Assembly: GCA_035630195.1 (NCBI GenBank)
Contig: DASQLD010000420.1
Coordinates: 1-23,819, forward strand
Length of the DNA: 23,819 nt
Direction of reading: 5' to 3'
Source: DASQDN01 sp035630195
Lineage (GTDB): Bacteria > Acidobacteriota > Terriglobia > Bryobacterales > Bryobacteraceae
Shown: positions 1-6,959 of the stretch, in pieces
Layout: every line of letters begins with the position of its first letter
How positions within the stretch are numbered: the stretch's first letter is position 1
The notes under the pieces: generated by a model
The model's database searches: none
What the model was told of the DNA's origin: nothing
Seen by the model: the letters and a program-made list of their open reading frames with translations, nothing else
Made by a program: the position numbers and the translations under genes

Positions 1-1
1 A

Positions 2-304
2 GCCCGCGACCTTGAAAAGGGAGGCTTCGCCATGCTCGGCAAGACGTTCAAAGGACTAACGGACGAGATGCTCTCGTGGCAAACCAGCGAGTTTCAGAAA
101 ATCGAGATCGCACGCGATCAGTACACGGTCTACCTCGAGCCGAAAATTGTCGCCGAGATCGCGTTCAATGAAATTCAGGTCAGCTCCCGTTACGTCAGCG
201 GGCTTGCGCTCCGGTTCGCCCGTGTGAAACGATACCGTCCTGACAAATCCGCGGAACAGACCGACACGTTTCAGACCGTGAAAAAGATGGCAGGTATCGG
301 CTAA
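2..304 (+). CDS. ATP-dependent DNA ligase, C-terminal fragment
   Basis: The reading frame is open to the left window edge and ends at TAA 302-304, so only about the last 100 residues of a larger protein are present. The frame holds GKTFKGLTDEMLSWQT, followed by a segment reading VYLEPKIVAEIAFNEIQ and then LRFARVKRYRPDKSAEQTD. These match the C-terminal OB-fold domain of ATP-dependent DNA ligases (LigB/LigD-like family); the last segment is the basic motif VI region, which helps close the enzyme on nicked DNA and takes part in adenylation. The nucleotidyltransferase domain with the catalytic lysine would lie outside the window. An internal ATG at position 32 is not a plausible start because the conserved frame continues upstream of it. 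The family call is based on remembered motifs and is fairly secure; the exact subfamily is not. Confidence 0.85.
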   Translation, partial: ARDLEKGGFAMLGKTFKGLTDEMLSWQTSEFQKIEIARDQYTVYLEPKIVAEIAFNEIQVSSRYVSGLALRFARVKRYRPDKSAEQTDTFQTVKKMAGIG

Positions 305-320
305 AAATTTGCCGTACACC

Positions 321-346
321 TGTCGATTTTTGAGACCATCCCCGTC
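321..346 (+). promoter_or_regulatory. Candidate ECF42-dependent promoter of the DGPF-sigma operon
   Basis: TGTCGA at 321-326 and CGTC at 343-346 are separated by 16 bp and lie 20 bp before the ATG of the first DGPF gene. As I recall from work on ECF42 sigma factors, their target promoters carry TGTCGA in the -35 region and a CGA/TC-type -10 element, and they usually sit in front of the DGPF genes linked to the sigma factor. The sigma factor two genes downstream belongs to that group, so self-regulation of the operon is inferred. A strong Shine-Dalgarno sequence AGGAGA (355-360) follows, 6 nt before the start codon. Confidence 0.65.
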
Positions 347-366
347 GTTGGCATAGGAGACTAACC

Positions 367-741
367 ATGCAATACCTTTTGATGATCTACTGTGACGAAG
401 CATCGGACTCGAAGCGCCCTAAAGAAGAGCTCGAAGCCGAAATGGGAGCCTACTGGGCTTTCACGGAAGAGGTTCGGAAATCCGGCGCCCATCGTGCCGG
501 CGAGGCGCTACATCCGAGTTCCACCGCAACCACAGTCAAAGTTCGCGATGGCAAAACGGTTACAACGGACGGGCCCTTCGCCGAAACCAAAGAACAACTG
601 GGCGGATACTATGTTGTGGAAGCCAACAATCTCGACGAGGCTATTCAATGGGCAGTAAAAATCCCCCACGCCAAGATCGGGGCCATTGAGATCCGTCCAA
701 TCGTCGACTTCAGCCAGGAGGCATCCGCCTCGGGAGCGTGA
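367..741 (+). CDS. DGPF/YCII-related domain protein (first copy)
   Basis: A 124-residue soluble protein with no signal peptide or membrane segment. Residues 1-115 form one YCII-related ferredoxin-like fold domain. It starts with the typical MQYLLMIY strand and carries the hallmark TTDGPFAETKEQLGG at 66-80, which gives the DGPF family its name. The biochemical role of these proteins is unsettled. They are consistently encoded beside ECF42 (and some other ECF) sigma factors and are thought to be regulon members or accessory factors. Here the gene leads an operon with a second DGPF gene 4 bp downstream and the sigma factor after it. The ATG is supported by AGGAGA six bases upstream. The family is certain; enzymatic activity is unknown. 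Confidence 0.93.
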   Translation: MQYLLMIYCDEASDSKRPKEELEAEMGAYWAFTEEVRKSGAHRAGEALHPSSTATTVKVRDGKTVTTDGPFAETKEQLGGYYVVEANNLDEAIQWAVKIPHAKIGAIEIRPIVDFSQEASASGA

Positions 742-745
742 CTTA

Positions 746-1135
746 ATGGAATATCTTTTTCTTCTCTACAGCGATCCATCGAAGCAGATGACACAGCACG
801 AGTCCGACCAAGCCAAAACTCGGCAGTGGTCCATACTCGACGACACCGCCAAGCAAGGCATCCTTCGTGGCGCCGGTCCGCTTGACCCCTCGGCAAGGGG
901 CGCCTATGTGCGATCGGATGCGGGTTGCATTCTAACAACCGACGGGCCGTACGCCGAAACCAAAGAAGCCCTCGCAGGCTACTACATCATCGACTGCCGC
1001 GATAACGAAGAAGCCAAGTACTGGGCCGGCCGGTTATCGCAAACTGGCTGCGCCAGCGTGGTCGAGTTCAACCGGCTCATGCCGATCCCCAGCCGTGTGG
1101 AGGACTCGCAGCCGGCTTCGCTCGTAAATGCCTGA
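746..1135 (+). CDS. DGPF/YCII-related domain protein (second copy)
   Basis: A 129-residue paralogue of the preceding gene, beginning MEYLFLLYSDPSK and carrying TTDGPYAETKEALAGYY at 64-80, so the signature DGPF reads DGPY here. The start at 746 lies 4 bp after the upstream TGA and fits the family N-terminus; a more upstream in-frame ATG (686) would add 20 residues unlike the family and lie inside the first gene. GGGAG (732-736) upstream can serve as ribosome-binding site. The 3' end overlaps the sigma factor start by 8 bp, implying translational coupling. Tandem DGPF genes before an ECF42 sigma factor are a known arrangement. The divergence between the copies suggests different partners or ligands, which is inference. 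Confidence 0.92.
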   Translation: MEYLFLLYSDPSKQMTQHESDQAKTRQWSILDDTAKQGILRGAGPLDPSARGAYVRSDAGCILTTDGPYAETKEALAGYYIIDCRDNEEAKYWAGRLSQTGCASVVEFNRLMPIPSRVEDSQPASLVNA

Positions 1136-2387
1136 CGTACAGGCGGCGGCAAGCTTCGTCTTCCGAGAAGAGGCGGGCAGAATCATCGCGACTCTGATCC
1201 GCCTCTCAGGATCCTTCGATCTCGCCGAGGAAGCTCTCCAGGATGCCTTCGCTTCGGCCCTCACCCATTGGCCCGAACGCGGCATTCCGGACAATCCCGC
1301 CGCCTGGATTGCTTCTGCCGCTCATCGGAAACTGATCGACGCGTTACGCCGCCAAGCAACACGGCGAAACAAAGCCGGCGCAGTGTCACACCACATCGAA
1401 GTGACCGCGACCAACGATCCAGCTTCCCCTGAAAACAATTCCGAAAATGAAATGTTGTTTCCCGACGACCGCCTACGTTTAATCTTCACCTGCTGCCATC
1501 CTGCCCTCGCCGTAGAAGCACAGGTTGCTTTAACGCTGCGAACGCTAGGCGGCCTGACGACGACAGAGATCGCCCGCGCCTTCATCGTTCCTGAAGCGAC
1601 ACTTGCCCAGCGCCTCGTCCGTGCCAAGCGAAAGATCCAGGATGCGCGAATCCCGTACGAAATTCCTCCGCCGGAAAGTATCCCGGAGCGGCTCGCCGCC
1701 GTACAATCCGTCGTCTACCTGATCTTCAACGAAGGCTACTCCGCGACCACAGGCGACCAGCTTGTTCGCCGCGATCTCTCATCGGAAGCCATCCGCCTGG
1801 GCGAATTGCTGAACCGCCTGATGCCAAGCGAACCGGAAAATCTTGGACTACTGGCGCTGATGCTGCTCCACGATTCTCGCCGCGCGGCCCGCATGTCGAG
1901 CGATGGCCAACTCATCACGCTCGAAGAGCAGGATCGAAGTCAATGGGATCGGCGCCAGATGCAAATCGGTTCTGAGATGCTTCGACGAGCCCTCAAGCAG
2001 CGCGCCCCGGGTCCGTACCAAATTCAAGCCGCGATCGCCGCGGTTCACGCCGATGCCCGTCGAGCGCAAGACACGGACTGGCGCCAAATTGCACTCCTTT
2101 ACGAAGAGTTGGCACGCATCAATCCATCGCCGGTGATCCGGCTCAATCAGGCAGTAGCCATTGCAATGGGAGAGAGCTTGGAACTCGGCCTCACGCTCAT
2201 CGACAAGTTGTCGGCGTCCGGCGACCTCGATAGCTACCATCTGCTACACTCGGCACGCGCTGATTTACTGCGCCGTCTGCATCGCAATTCAGAAGCGGCC
2301 GCGGCCTATCGCAAAGCAATCACCCTGGCGACGAATACAGTCGAGCAAAACTATCTCCGCAAGCGGCTGATCCAGACGGGCGGCTAG
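1128..2387 (+). CDS. ECF42-type RNA polymerase sigma factor with long C-terminal domain
   Basis: 419 residues, about twice the length of a minimal ECF sigma factor. Residues about 8-80 form sigma region 2 (DLAEEALQDAFASAL, the NPAAWI stretch and the LIDALRR helix) and 115-172 form region 4 (LRTLGGLTTTEIARAF followed by the helix-turn-helix ending RAKRKI). A large helical extension follows from about 185. It contains the conserved VYLIFNEGYSATTG (196-209) and TPR-like helices to the C-terminus, as in ECF42 proteins (DUF6596-type annotation). No anti-sigma factor gene is nearby; in this group the C-terminal extension is itself thought to control activity. The ATG overlaps the upstream stop (ATGCCTGA, 8 bp). 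Target genes are expected to include its own operon, given the promoter-like motif at 321-346. Confidence 0.93.
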   Translation: MPDVQAAASFVFREEAGRIIATLIRLSGSFDLAEEALQDAFASALTHWPERGIPDNPAAWIASAAHRKLIDALRRQATRRNKAGAVSHHIEVTATNDPASPENNSENEMLFPDDRLRLIFTCCHPALAVEAQVALTLRTLGGLTTTEIARAFIVPEATLAQRLVRAKRKIQDARIPYEIPPPESIPERLAAVQSVVYLIFNEGYSATTGDQLVRRDLSSEAIRLGELLNRLMPSEPENLGLLALMLLHDSRRAARMSSDGQLITLEEQDRSQWDRRQMQIGSEMLRRALKQRAPGPYQIQAAIAAVHADARRAQDTDWRQIALLYEELARINPSPVIRLNQAVAIAMGESLELGLTLIDKLSASGDLDSYHLLHSARADLLRRLHRNSEAAAAYRKAITLATNTVEQNYLRKRLIQTGG

Positions 2388-2710
2388 CGTTCTCCGGATA
2401 GTCAGCCAAAAGACTCCCAACCTACGAACAAGGAGATCTCCCTTTTTCGTATGACAGGAGACACCCAAATACCGTTCCACGCGTCCCATAAACAAATCCG
2501 ATGGTGGCCATCGCCAAAATCACTTTGACTGTTAGCGTTGCGACAGAGTAGAGTAGCGAGTACACGGCGCCCGTAGGTTCGGCCTGCGGATGCCGTTCGC
2601 ATTTTGCTGATCCCCGTTGGCTATCAGCGCCGTTACATGGGAAAGGCACAAGCGTATGCTGTCCAGACAAATTCGTTCGCTACTTCGGAAAGTGTACCGG
2701 AGGTAGCGGT
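2388..2710 (+). other. Intergenic region of 323 bp, no gene recognised
   Basis: No open frame in this stretch resembles a known protein; the short overlapping frames on the minus strand lack coherent motifs. A short palindrome around 2432-2441 (GGAGATCTCC) followed by CTTTTTC could be a weak terminator for the sigma operon. A weak promoter candidate lies at 2525-2554. A clear Shine-Dalgarno sequence, GGAGGT at 2699-2704, serves the next gene. Confidence 0.5.
2525..2554 (+). promoter_or_regulatory. Weak sigma70-like promoter candidate for the ATP-grasp operon
   Basis: TTGACT (2525-2530) matches five of six bases of the -35 consensus. After 18 bp, TAGAGT (2549-2554) matches four of six bases of the -10 consensus. 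It is the only reasonable hexamer pair noticed in the gap before the ATP-grasp gene and would leave a leader of about 150 nt. Chance matches of this quality are common. Confidence 0.25.
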
Positions 2711-4186
2711 ATGGCCATGGCACTACAGGCGCGAGAAGAATTGTTCCGCGACTATAATATCGGTTCTTTTTACGATGAAATGTTCTCAGCGCGCAGTACG
2801 GCGCGAGGACATTATTCCCGTGTTTATGACGAACTCGCGGCTTTAGGGTCGGGCCAGTTCCAGCAGCGAAGAGAACTCGCCGATTCGGCCTTTCTGCTCC
2901 AAGGAATCACCTTCACGGTCTATAGCGACGGACGAGGAACGGAACGCTTGTTTCCGTTCGACCTGGTTCCACGCATCCTGCCCTTCTCGGAATGGAGCAA
3001 GATCGAAGCCGGCCTCACTCAGCGTGTGCTCGCGCTAAACTTCTTCCTCCGCGACATCTACGGACCGCAACAGATTCTCAAAGATCGCAAGATTCCTCGT
3101 TCGCTTGTATACTCCTGCCGTCACTTCCGGCGCGAGGCGATGGGCTTGGAAGTTCCACGCGGAATTTACACGCACGTTGCCGGCATCGATCTGGTGCGTG
3201 ACTCGCGAACCGGAGAATTCCTGGTTCTCGAAGACAATGTTCGAACTCCCAGCGGTGTTTCTTACGTTCTCGAAAACCGCCTCGTCATGACGCGAACGTT
3301 TCCAGGAGCCTTTCAGCGGCACGGCGTGCTTCCCGTCCACCACTACCCGGATGAGTTGTGCCAGATCCTGCGATCTCTTTCCATGCGATCGACCGATCCG
3401 GTGATCGTCGTCCTGACACCTGGCAACTTCAACAGCGCCTATTTCGAGCACAGCTTTTTGGCGCAGCAAATGGGTGTCGAACTTGTCGAGGGGCGCGACC
3501 TCGTTGTCAATGACGATGTCGTGTACATGAAGACGATCAACGGTCTCACGCGGGTCGACGTTATCTATCGCCGCATCGATGACGAATTTCTCGATCCACT
3601 CGCGTTTCGCGGTGATTCGGTGCTTGGTGTACCCGGATTGATGGGGGCCTATCGGGCCGGCAATGTCGCTCTGGCCAATGCAATCGGTAACGGAGTCGCC
3701 GACGATAAAGCGGTCTACGCTTATGTTCCAGATATGATCCGTTACTATCTCGATCAGGAACCTCTTCTTCGCAACGTAGACACCTACATCTGTTCGCGTC
3801 CCGACGATCTCGCCTATGTGGTCGATCATCTTCACGAACTCGTCGTGAAAGCCGTCGGTGAGTCGGGCGGATACGGGATGTTAATGGGCCCAATGTCGAC
3901 CAAGAGCATGATCGACGACTTCCGCACCCGATTGCTCCTTGACCCGCGAAATTACATTGCTCAGCCCTTGGTACCCTTGTCCGTCTGTCCCTCTTATGAC
4001 GCGGCAAGCGGTCGCATGGCAGGCCGCCATGTCGACCTCCGTCCGTATTGCTTGTTCACCGGCGACAAAGTAACTATCGTTCCCGGAGGACTCACTCGCG
4101 TCGCGCTGCAACCCGGTTCGATGGTCGTAAACTCATCGCAGGGCGGCGGCAGCAAAGATACGTGGGTTCTCAGAGGAGAAGATTGA
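2711..4186 (+). CDS. Circularly permuted ATP-grasp family protein (type 2, DUF404/DUF407)
   Basis: 491 residues, the usual length for this family. ATP-grasp enzymes join a carboxylate to an amine through an acyl-phosphate; the substrate of this permuted group is not established, but a peptide or amide ligase role is predicted. Visible signatures are LVLEDNVRTPSGVSYVLENR (171-190), RRIDDEFLDPLAF (287-299), NAIGNGVADDKAVYAYVP (323-340), the glycine-rich ESGGYGMLMGP (384-394), DLRPYCL (442-448) and SSQGGGSKDTWVL (475-487). Together these supply the nucleotide and metal-binding residues in permuted order. No signal peptide is seen, so it is cytoplasmic. GGAGGT six bases before ATG 2711 fixes the start (a second ATG at 2717 is possible). 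The stop overlaps the next start as TGATG. Confidence 0.94.
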   Translation: MAMALQAREELFRDYNIGSFYDEMFSARSTARGHYSRVYDELAALGSGQFQQRRELADSAFLLQGITFTVYSDGRGTERLFPFDLVPRILPFSEWSKIEAGLTQRVLALNFFLRDIYGPQQILKDRKIPRSLVYSCRHFRREAMGLEVPRGIYTHVAGIDLVRDSRTGEFLVLEDNVRTPSGVSYVLENRLVMTRTFPGAFQRHGVLPVHHYPDELCQILRSLSMRSTDPVIVVLTPGNFNSAYFEHSFLAQQMGVELVEGRDLVVNDDVVYMKTINGLTRVDVIYRRIDDEFLDPLAFRGDSVLGVPGLMGAYRAGNVALANAIGNGVADDKAVYAYVPDMIRYYLDQEPLLRNVDTYICSRPDDLAYVVDHLHELVVKAVGESGGYGMLMGPMSTKSMIDDFRTRLLLDPRNYIAQPLVPLSVCPSYDAASGRMAGRHVDLRPYCLFTGDKVTIVPGGLTRVALQPGSMVVNSSQGGGSKDTWVLRGED

Positions 4187-5142
4187 TGCTCTCCCGCATT
4201 GCGGATTCGCTCTTTTGGATGTCCCGCTACATGGCGCGGGCCGAAGATACTGCGCGATTGCTCGACGTCACGTACCACATGCTGCTCGAACAATCGCAGG
4301 ACTCTTATCAACTCCGATGGGACCGCATCATCACCATTACTGGCGAGCAGGAGTTGTTTTACAAGTTCTACGACGAAGCCACTCCCCATAACGTCTTCGA
4401 ATTTCTTGCTTTCCGCGAGGACAATGGCAACTCTGTCGTCTCCTGCCTGAATCGCGTACGGGAAAACGCCCGCACCATGCGTGATCGCATCTCGCGTGAG
4501 ATGTGGGAGAACATCAACACTCTCTATCACAGCGTCAAGGCATTCGATCCGAAAGTCGAGATCCACAATGGACCGCATAGGTTTTGCACGCATATTGTGT
4601 TCGCCAGCCACGGATTCTACGGCGTTACGGACGGCACTCTGCCGCGTAACGAAGGCTGGCACTTTCTCGAAGCCGGGCGCGCTTTGGAGCGCGCAGAGAC
4701 CACCGCGCGCATCGTCGACGTCGAGTATCACAAGTTGCTCCAAAGCTCCGTACAGGTAGCTCAGCCCGACAACCATCAATGGATGGCCGTGCTCAAATCC
4801 GTCGCCGCGTATGAAATATACCGTCGCGAATATCATTCCCGTATCGACCCGCAGAAGGTAGCAGAATTGCTTATTCTGCATCCCCGTCATCCGCGCTCCA
4901 TTCGCTTCAATGTGGCTTTGCTCCAAACAGCCTTGCGATCTATCAGCGGCGCCAGTCCGCACACTTATGCGTCCGAAGCCGAACGCCTCACCGGCAAACT
5001 GCATGACACCCTCGTGTATGACCGCATCGAGGACATCTTCGCTCGCGGCCTGCACTTTTTCCTGACCGATTTGCAGAAAACGTGTCGCGGTATCGGCGAA
5101 AATATCGCTCGCAAATACTTCTATTACGCAGGTGTAGCTTGA
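4186..5142 (+). CDS. Alpha-E domain protein (DUF403)
   Basis: 318 residues, mostly helical, opening with MLSRIADSLFWMSRYMARAE then DTARLLDV. This is the nearly invariant N-terminus of alpha-E proteins, which have a conserved glutamate (here E20) and arginines. Further family features are the VRENARTMRDRIS region and the RALERAETTARI repeat-like helix in the second half. The biochemical function is unknown. These proteins nearly always travel with the permuted ATP-grasp protein and a transglutaminase-like protease and are thought to work in one pathway. The start at 4186 overlaps the upstream TGA (TGATG) with GAGGAGAAG as ribosome-binding site; a longer in-frame extension upstream would merely read through the ATP-grasp gene. 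It ends in another TGATG junction with the next gene. Confidence 0.94.
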   Translation: MLSRIADSLFWMSRYMARAEDTARLLDVTYHMLLEQSQDSYQLRWDRIITITGEQELFYKFYDEATPHNVFEFLAFREDNGNSVVSCLNRVRENARTMRDRISREMWENINTLYHSVKAFDPKVEIHNGPHRFCTHIVFASHGFYGVTDGTLPRNEGWHFLEAGRALERAETTARIVDVEYHKLLQSSVQVAQPDNHQWMAVLKSVAAYEIYRREYHSRIDPQKVAELLILHPRHPRSIRFNVALLQTALRSISGASPHTYASEAERLTGKLHDTLVYDRIEDIFARGLHFFLTDLQKTCRGIGENIARKYFYYAGVA

Positions 5143-6101
5143 TGAACCGATACCGGCTTGTACACGTCACTGAGTTCAGCTACGATGGCGCCGTTACGGA
5201 AAGCTACAACGAACTGCGTCTCCGCCCGGTACAGGACGATCGGCAGAATTGTCTTTCCTTCCGCGTGACCACTCACCCTGAATCGCGCGTTAATTCTCAT
5301 GCCGATTACTTCGGGAATTGGGTGCATCGCTTCAACGTCCTTGGCGAACACCGCAAGCTCCGCATCGAAGCTGATTCGGTCGTTCTAGTACAGGAACCAC
5401 TCCCATTTCCCAAAGGCGGACCTCTCCTCACCGAGCTGGATAGCTTTCCGGAACTCGATGAACACTATGAACTACTAGCCTCAACTGACTACGTACCTCA
5501 TACCGCGCAGTTGCGTGACATGGTCGAAGCGGCCGAACGCGACAGCGACAGCACGATAACCGGCTTCGTTCGCGCCGCCAGTTGCATCGTGAACGCCAGC
5601 TTTCGGTATGAGAAAGGCGCTACGCACGTTCATTCCTCCATTCGAGACGCGATTGCTACCCGCGCAGGCGTTTGTCAGGATTTCGCCCATATCCTGCTTG
5701 CCATCTTAAGAATGCGTGGGATCCCGGGACGCTATGTGTCGGGGTATCTCGTTCCTGCTCGTACCGCGAGTCCCGGCGCCAACGCGGAAGAAGTAATTGG
5801 CGGACAAGCATCGCACGCTTGGACCGAAGTCTTCCTTCCGACGTTCGGATGGTTCGGAATCGATCCCACTCTCGGTAAGGACATCGGTCTGCAACACGTC
5901 CGACTTGCCTACGGACGCGACTATGGCGATGTAGCGCCGGTTCGCGGCGTCTACAAAGGACATGCAGGACAGCAGCTCTCTGTCGACGTGCGGGTCCGGC
6001 CCGCCCTCGACGATGAAGGCAACGAGCATCTGGAGAAAACGGCTGCCGCCCCTCCCGAAGCTGCCGTCGAAGCGCAACAGCAGCAACAACAACAACAGTA
6101 A
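5142..6101 (+). CDS. Transglutaminase-like cysteine protease with poly-Gln tail
   Basis: 319 residues. Residues 1-85 match the bacterial transglutaminase N-terminal domain (MNRYRLVHVTEFSYDGAVTE, then YNELRLRP). Residues about 150-245 are the transglutaminase/protease core with the triad Cys178 (RAGVCQDFAH), His225 (GGQASHAWTEVFLP) and Asp241 (WFGIDPT). Members of this fold cleave or transfer peptide amide bonds. No signal peptide is visible, so it is probably cytoplasmic like its two partners. It is the third gene of the coupled ATP-grasp/alpha-E/transglutaminase set and begins inside the previous stop (TGATG). The C-terminus is unusual: after PPEAAVEA the protein ends in eight glutamines. 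A Ntn-hydrolase (Anbu) gene, sometimes linked to this set, is not present here. Confidence 0.94.
   Translation: MNRYRLVHVTEFSYDGAVTESYNELRLRPVQDDRQNCLSFRVTTHPESRVNSHADYFGNWVHRFNVLGEHRKLRIEADSVVLVQEPLPFPKGGPLLTELDSFPELDEHYELLASTDYVPHTAQLRDMVEAAERDSDSTITGFVRAASCIVNASFRYEKGATHVHSSIRDAIATRAGVCQDFAHILLAILRMRGIPGRYVSGYLVPARTASPGANAEEVIGGQASHAWTEVFLPTFGWFGIDPTLGKDIGLQHVRLAYGRDYGDVAPVRGVYKGHAGQQLSVDVRVRPALDDEGNEHLEKTAAAPPEAAVEAQQQQQQQQ
6075..6098 (+). repeat. CAA/CAG glutamine-codon repeat at the 3' end of the transglutaminase gene
   Basis: Eight consecutive glutamine codons (mixed CAA and CAG) directly precede the TAA stop, giving residues 312-319. The short imperfect trinucleotide tract could vary in length by slippage, but always in frame and outside the catalytic domain. 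Confidence 0.95.
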
Positions 6102-6111
6102 GCTGCTATCC

Positions 6112-6127
6112 TCTGTCTTCAGACAGA
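6112..6127 (+). other. Short perfect hairpin between the transglutaminase stop and the phosphatase start
   Basis: TCTGTC-TTCA-GACAGA is a perfect 6-bp stem with a 4-base loop, ending 3 nt before the ATG of the phosphatase gene and occupying the place of its ribosome-binding site. No U-run follows, so it is a poor intrinsic terminator. It may modulate translation of the downstream gene, or be chance. Confidence 0.4.
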
Positions 6128-6130
6128 ATT

Positions 6131-6907
6131 ATGCGGCGAATTATTTGGCTTTCCTCATGTGCGGTCGGACTTGCTCTCGCTCAAACGCCGCACGAGAATC
6201 TCAATGCAGTCGTCTGGATGCAGACTTCCGCCGAGTATCGCGCATCGGCAATCCAGACCTACCGCGCGGCAGAACTCAGCATGATGCGCGCCATTCAAGA
6301 CAAGACCTGGACTGCAGCTTTAGAACAAAAACGCCCGGTCCCGGACTTACCGGTCGCCATCATTCTCGACCTCGACGAGACTGTCTTGGACAACGGAGCG
6401 TTCCAGGCGCGACAGACCGCTACTGGCGGCGTATTCTCGAATGAAACGTGGCAGGAATGGGTGGAAGAAAAGCGCGCCGGGCTCGTCCCGGGCGCGCGAG
6501 ATTTCCTGCTGGCTGCCCACGGCCACGGCGTCGCCATCTTCTACATCACAAATCGAGTTTGCGATCCCGGAAAATCCGACGATCCCACCGTTACGGTGCT
6601 TCGCGCTCATCATCTGCCCTATTCTTCCCAGCGGCTGCTCTGCCGAACCGACACCGGAGACAAATCTGCGAGACGCAATCTCGTCGCGGCCGGTAATAGA
6701 ATCCTGCTCTTGATCGGCGACGACTTCAACGACTTCGTCTCGCTGACTCCCAACCAGGGATCTGTCGAGGGGCGCTTCGATGCCGTGGAAGCGCACCGCC
6801 GTTACTGGGGAGAGCGCTGGTTCATGCTCCCGAACCCTTCGTATGGTTCCTGGGAGCGAGCCGTTGGGTCAGCCGTGGACACCAAACGCAAAGCATTGAA
6901 ACACTAA
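6131..6907 (+). CDS. HAD-family acid phosphatase, e(P4)/5'-nucleotidase type, exported
   Basis: 258 residues. The N-terminus MRRIIWLSSCAVGLALAQ is a signal peptide, probably cut after LALA. Cys10 in LSSC loosely resembles a lipobox but lies very near the N-terminus. HAD motif I is DLDET (80-84, nucleophile Asp80 and acid Asp82), motif II is the T of YITNR (140), the motif III lysine is probably K178 and motif IV is GDDFNDF (196-202). Members hydrolyse nucleotide monophosphates and other phosphomonoesters outside the cytoplasm; P4 of Haemophilus serves NMN/NAD uptake. The gene follows the transglutaminase after 29 bp and may be co-transcribed with it; a functional link is not shown. No recognisable Shine-Dalgarno precedes the ATG. 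Confidence 0.9.
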   Translation: MRRIIWLSSCAVGLALAQTPHENLNAVVWMQTSAEYRASAIQTYRAAELSMMRAIQDKTWTAALEQKRPVPDLPVAIILDLDETVLDNGAFQARQTATGGVFSNETWQEWVEEKRAGLVPGARDFLLAAHGHGVAIFYITNRVCDPGKSDDPTVTVLRAHHLPYSSQRLLCRTDTGDKSARRNLVAAGNRILLLIGDDFNDFVSLTPNQGSVEGRFDAVEAHRRYWGERWFMLPNPSYGSWERAVGSAVDTKRKALKH

Positions 6908-6959
6908 GATCATTTTTTAAACGTTTCAGCCTTCTGCCAGCGTCTCACCCAAGAAGACA

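Noticed and set aside
2402..2670. Short overlapping minus-strand frames in the gap before the ATP-grasp gene
   Set aside because: Compositionally random translations, no ribosome-binding sites and no family resemblance.
3035..3835. 266-codon open frame on the minus strand
   Set aside because: Fully antisense to the conserved ATP-grasp gene; no recognisable motifs; explained by codon bias of the plus-strand gene.
3994..5055. 353-codon open frame on the minus strand
   Set aside because: Antisense to the alpha-E gene and the end of the ATP-grasp gene, whose protein sequences match known families; the antisense translation resembles nothing known.
5706..6095. Minus-strand frame starting with a poly-leucine run
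   Set aside because: The leucines are the complement of the glutamine codon tract of the transglutaminase gene; not a signal peptide.
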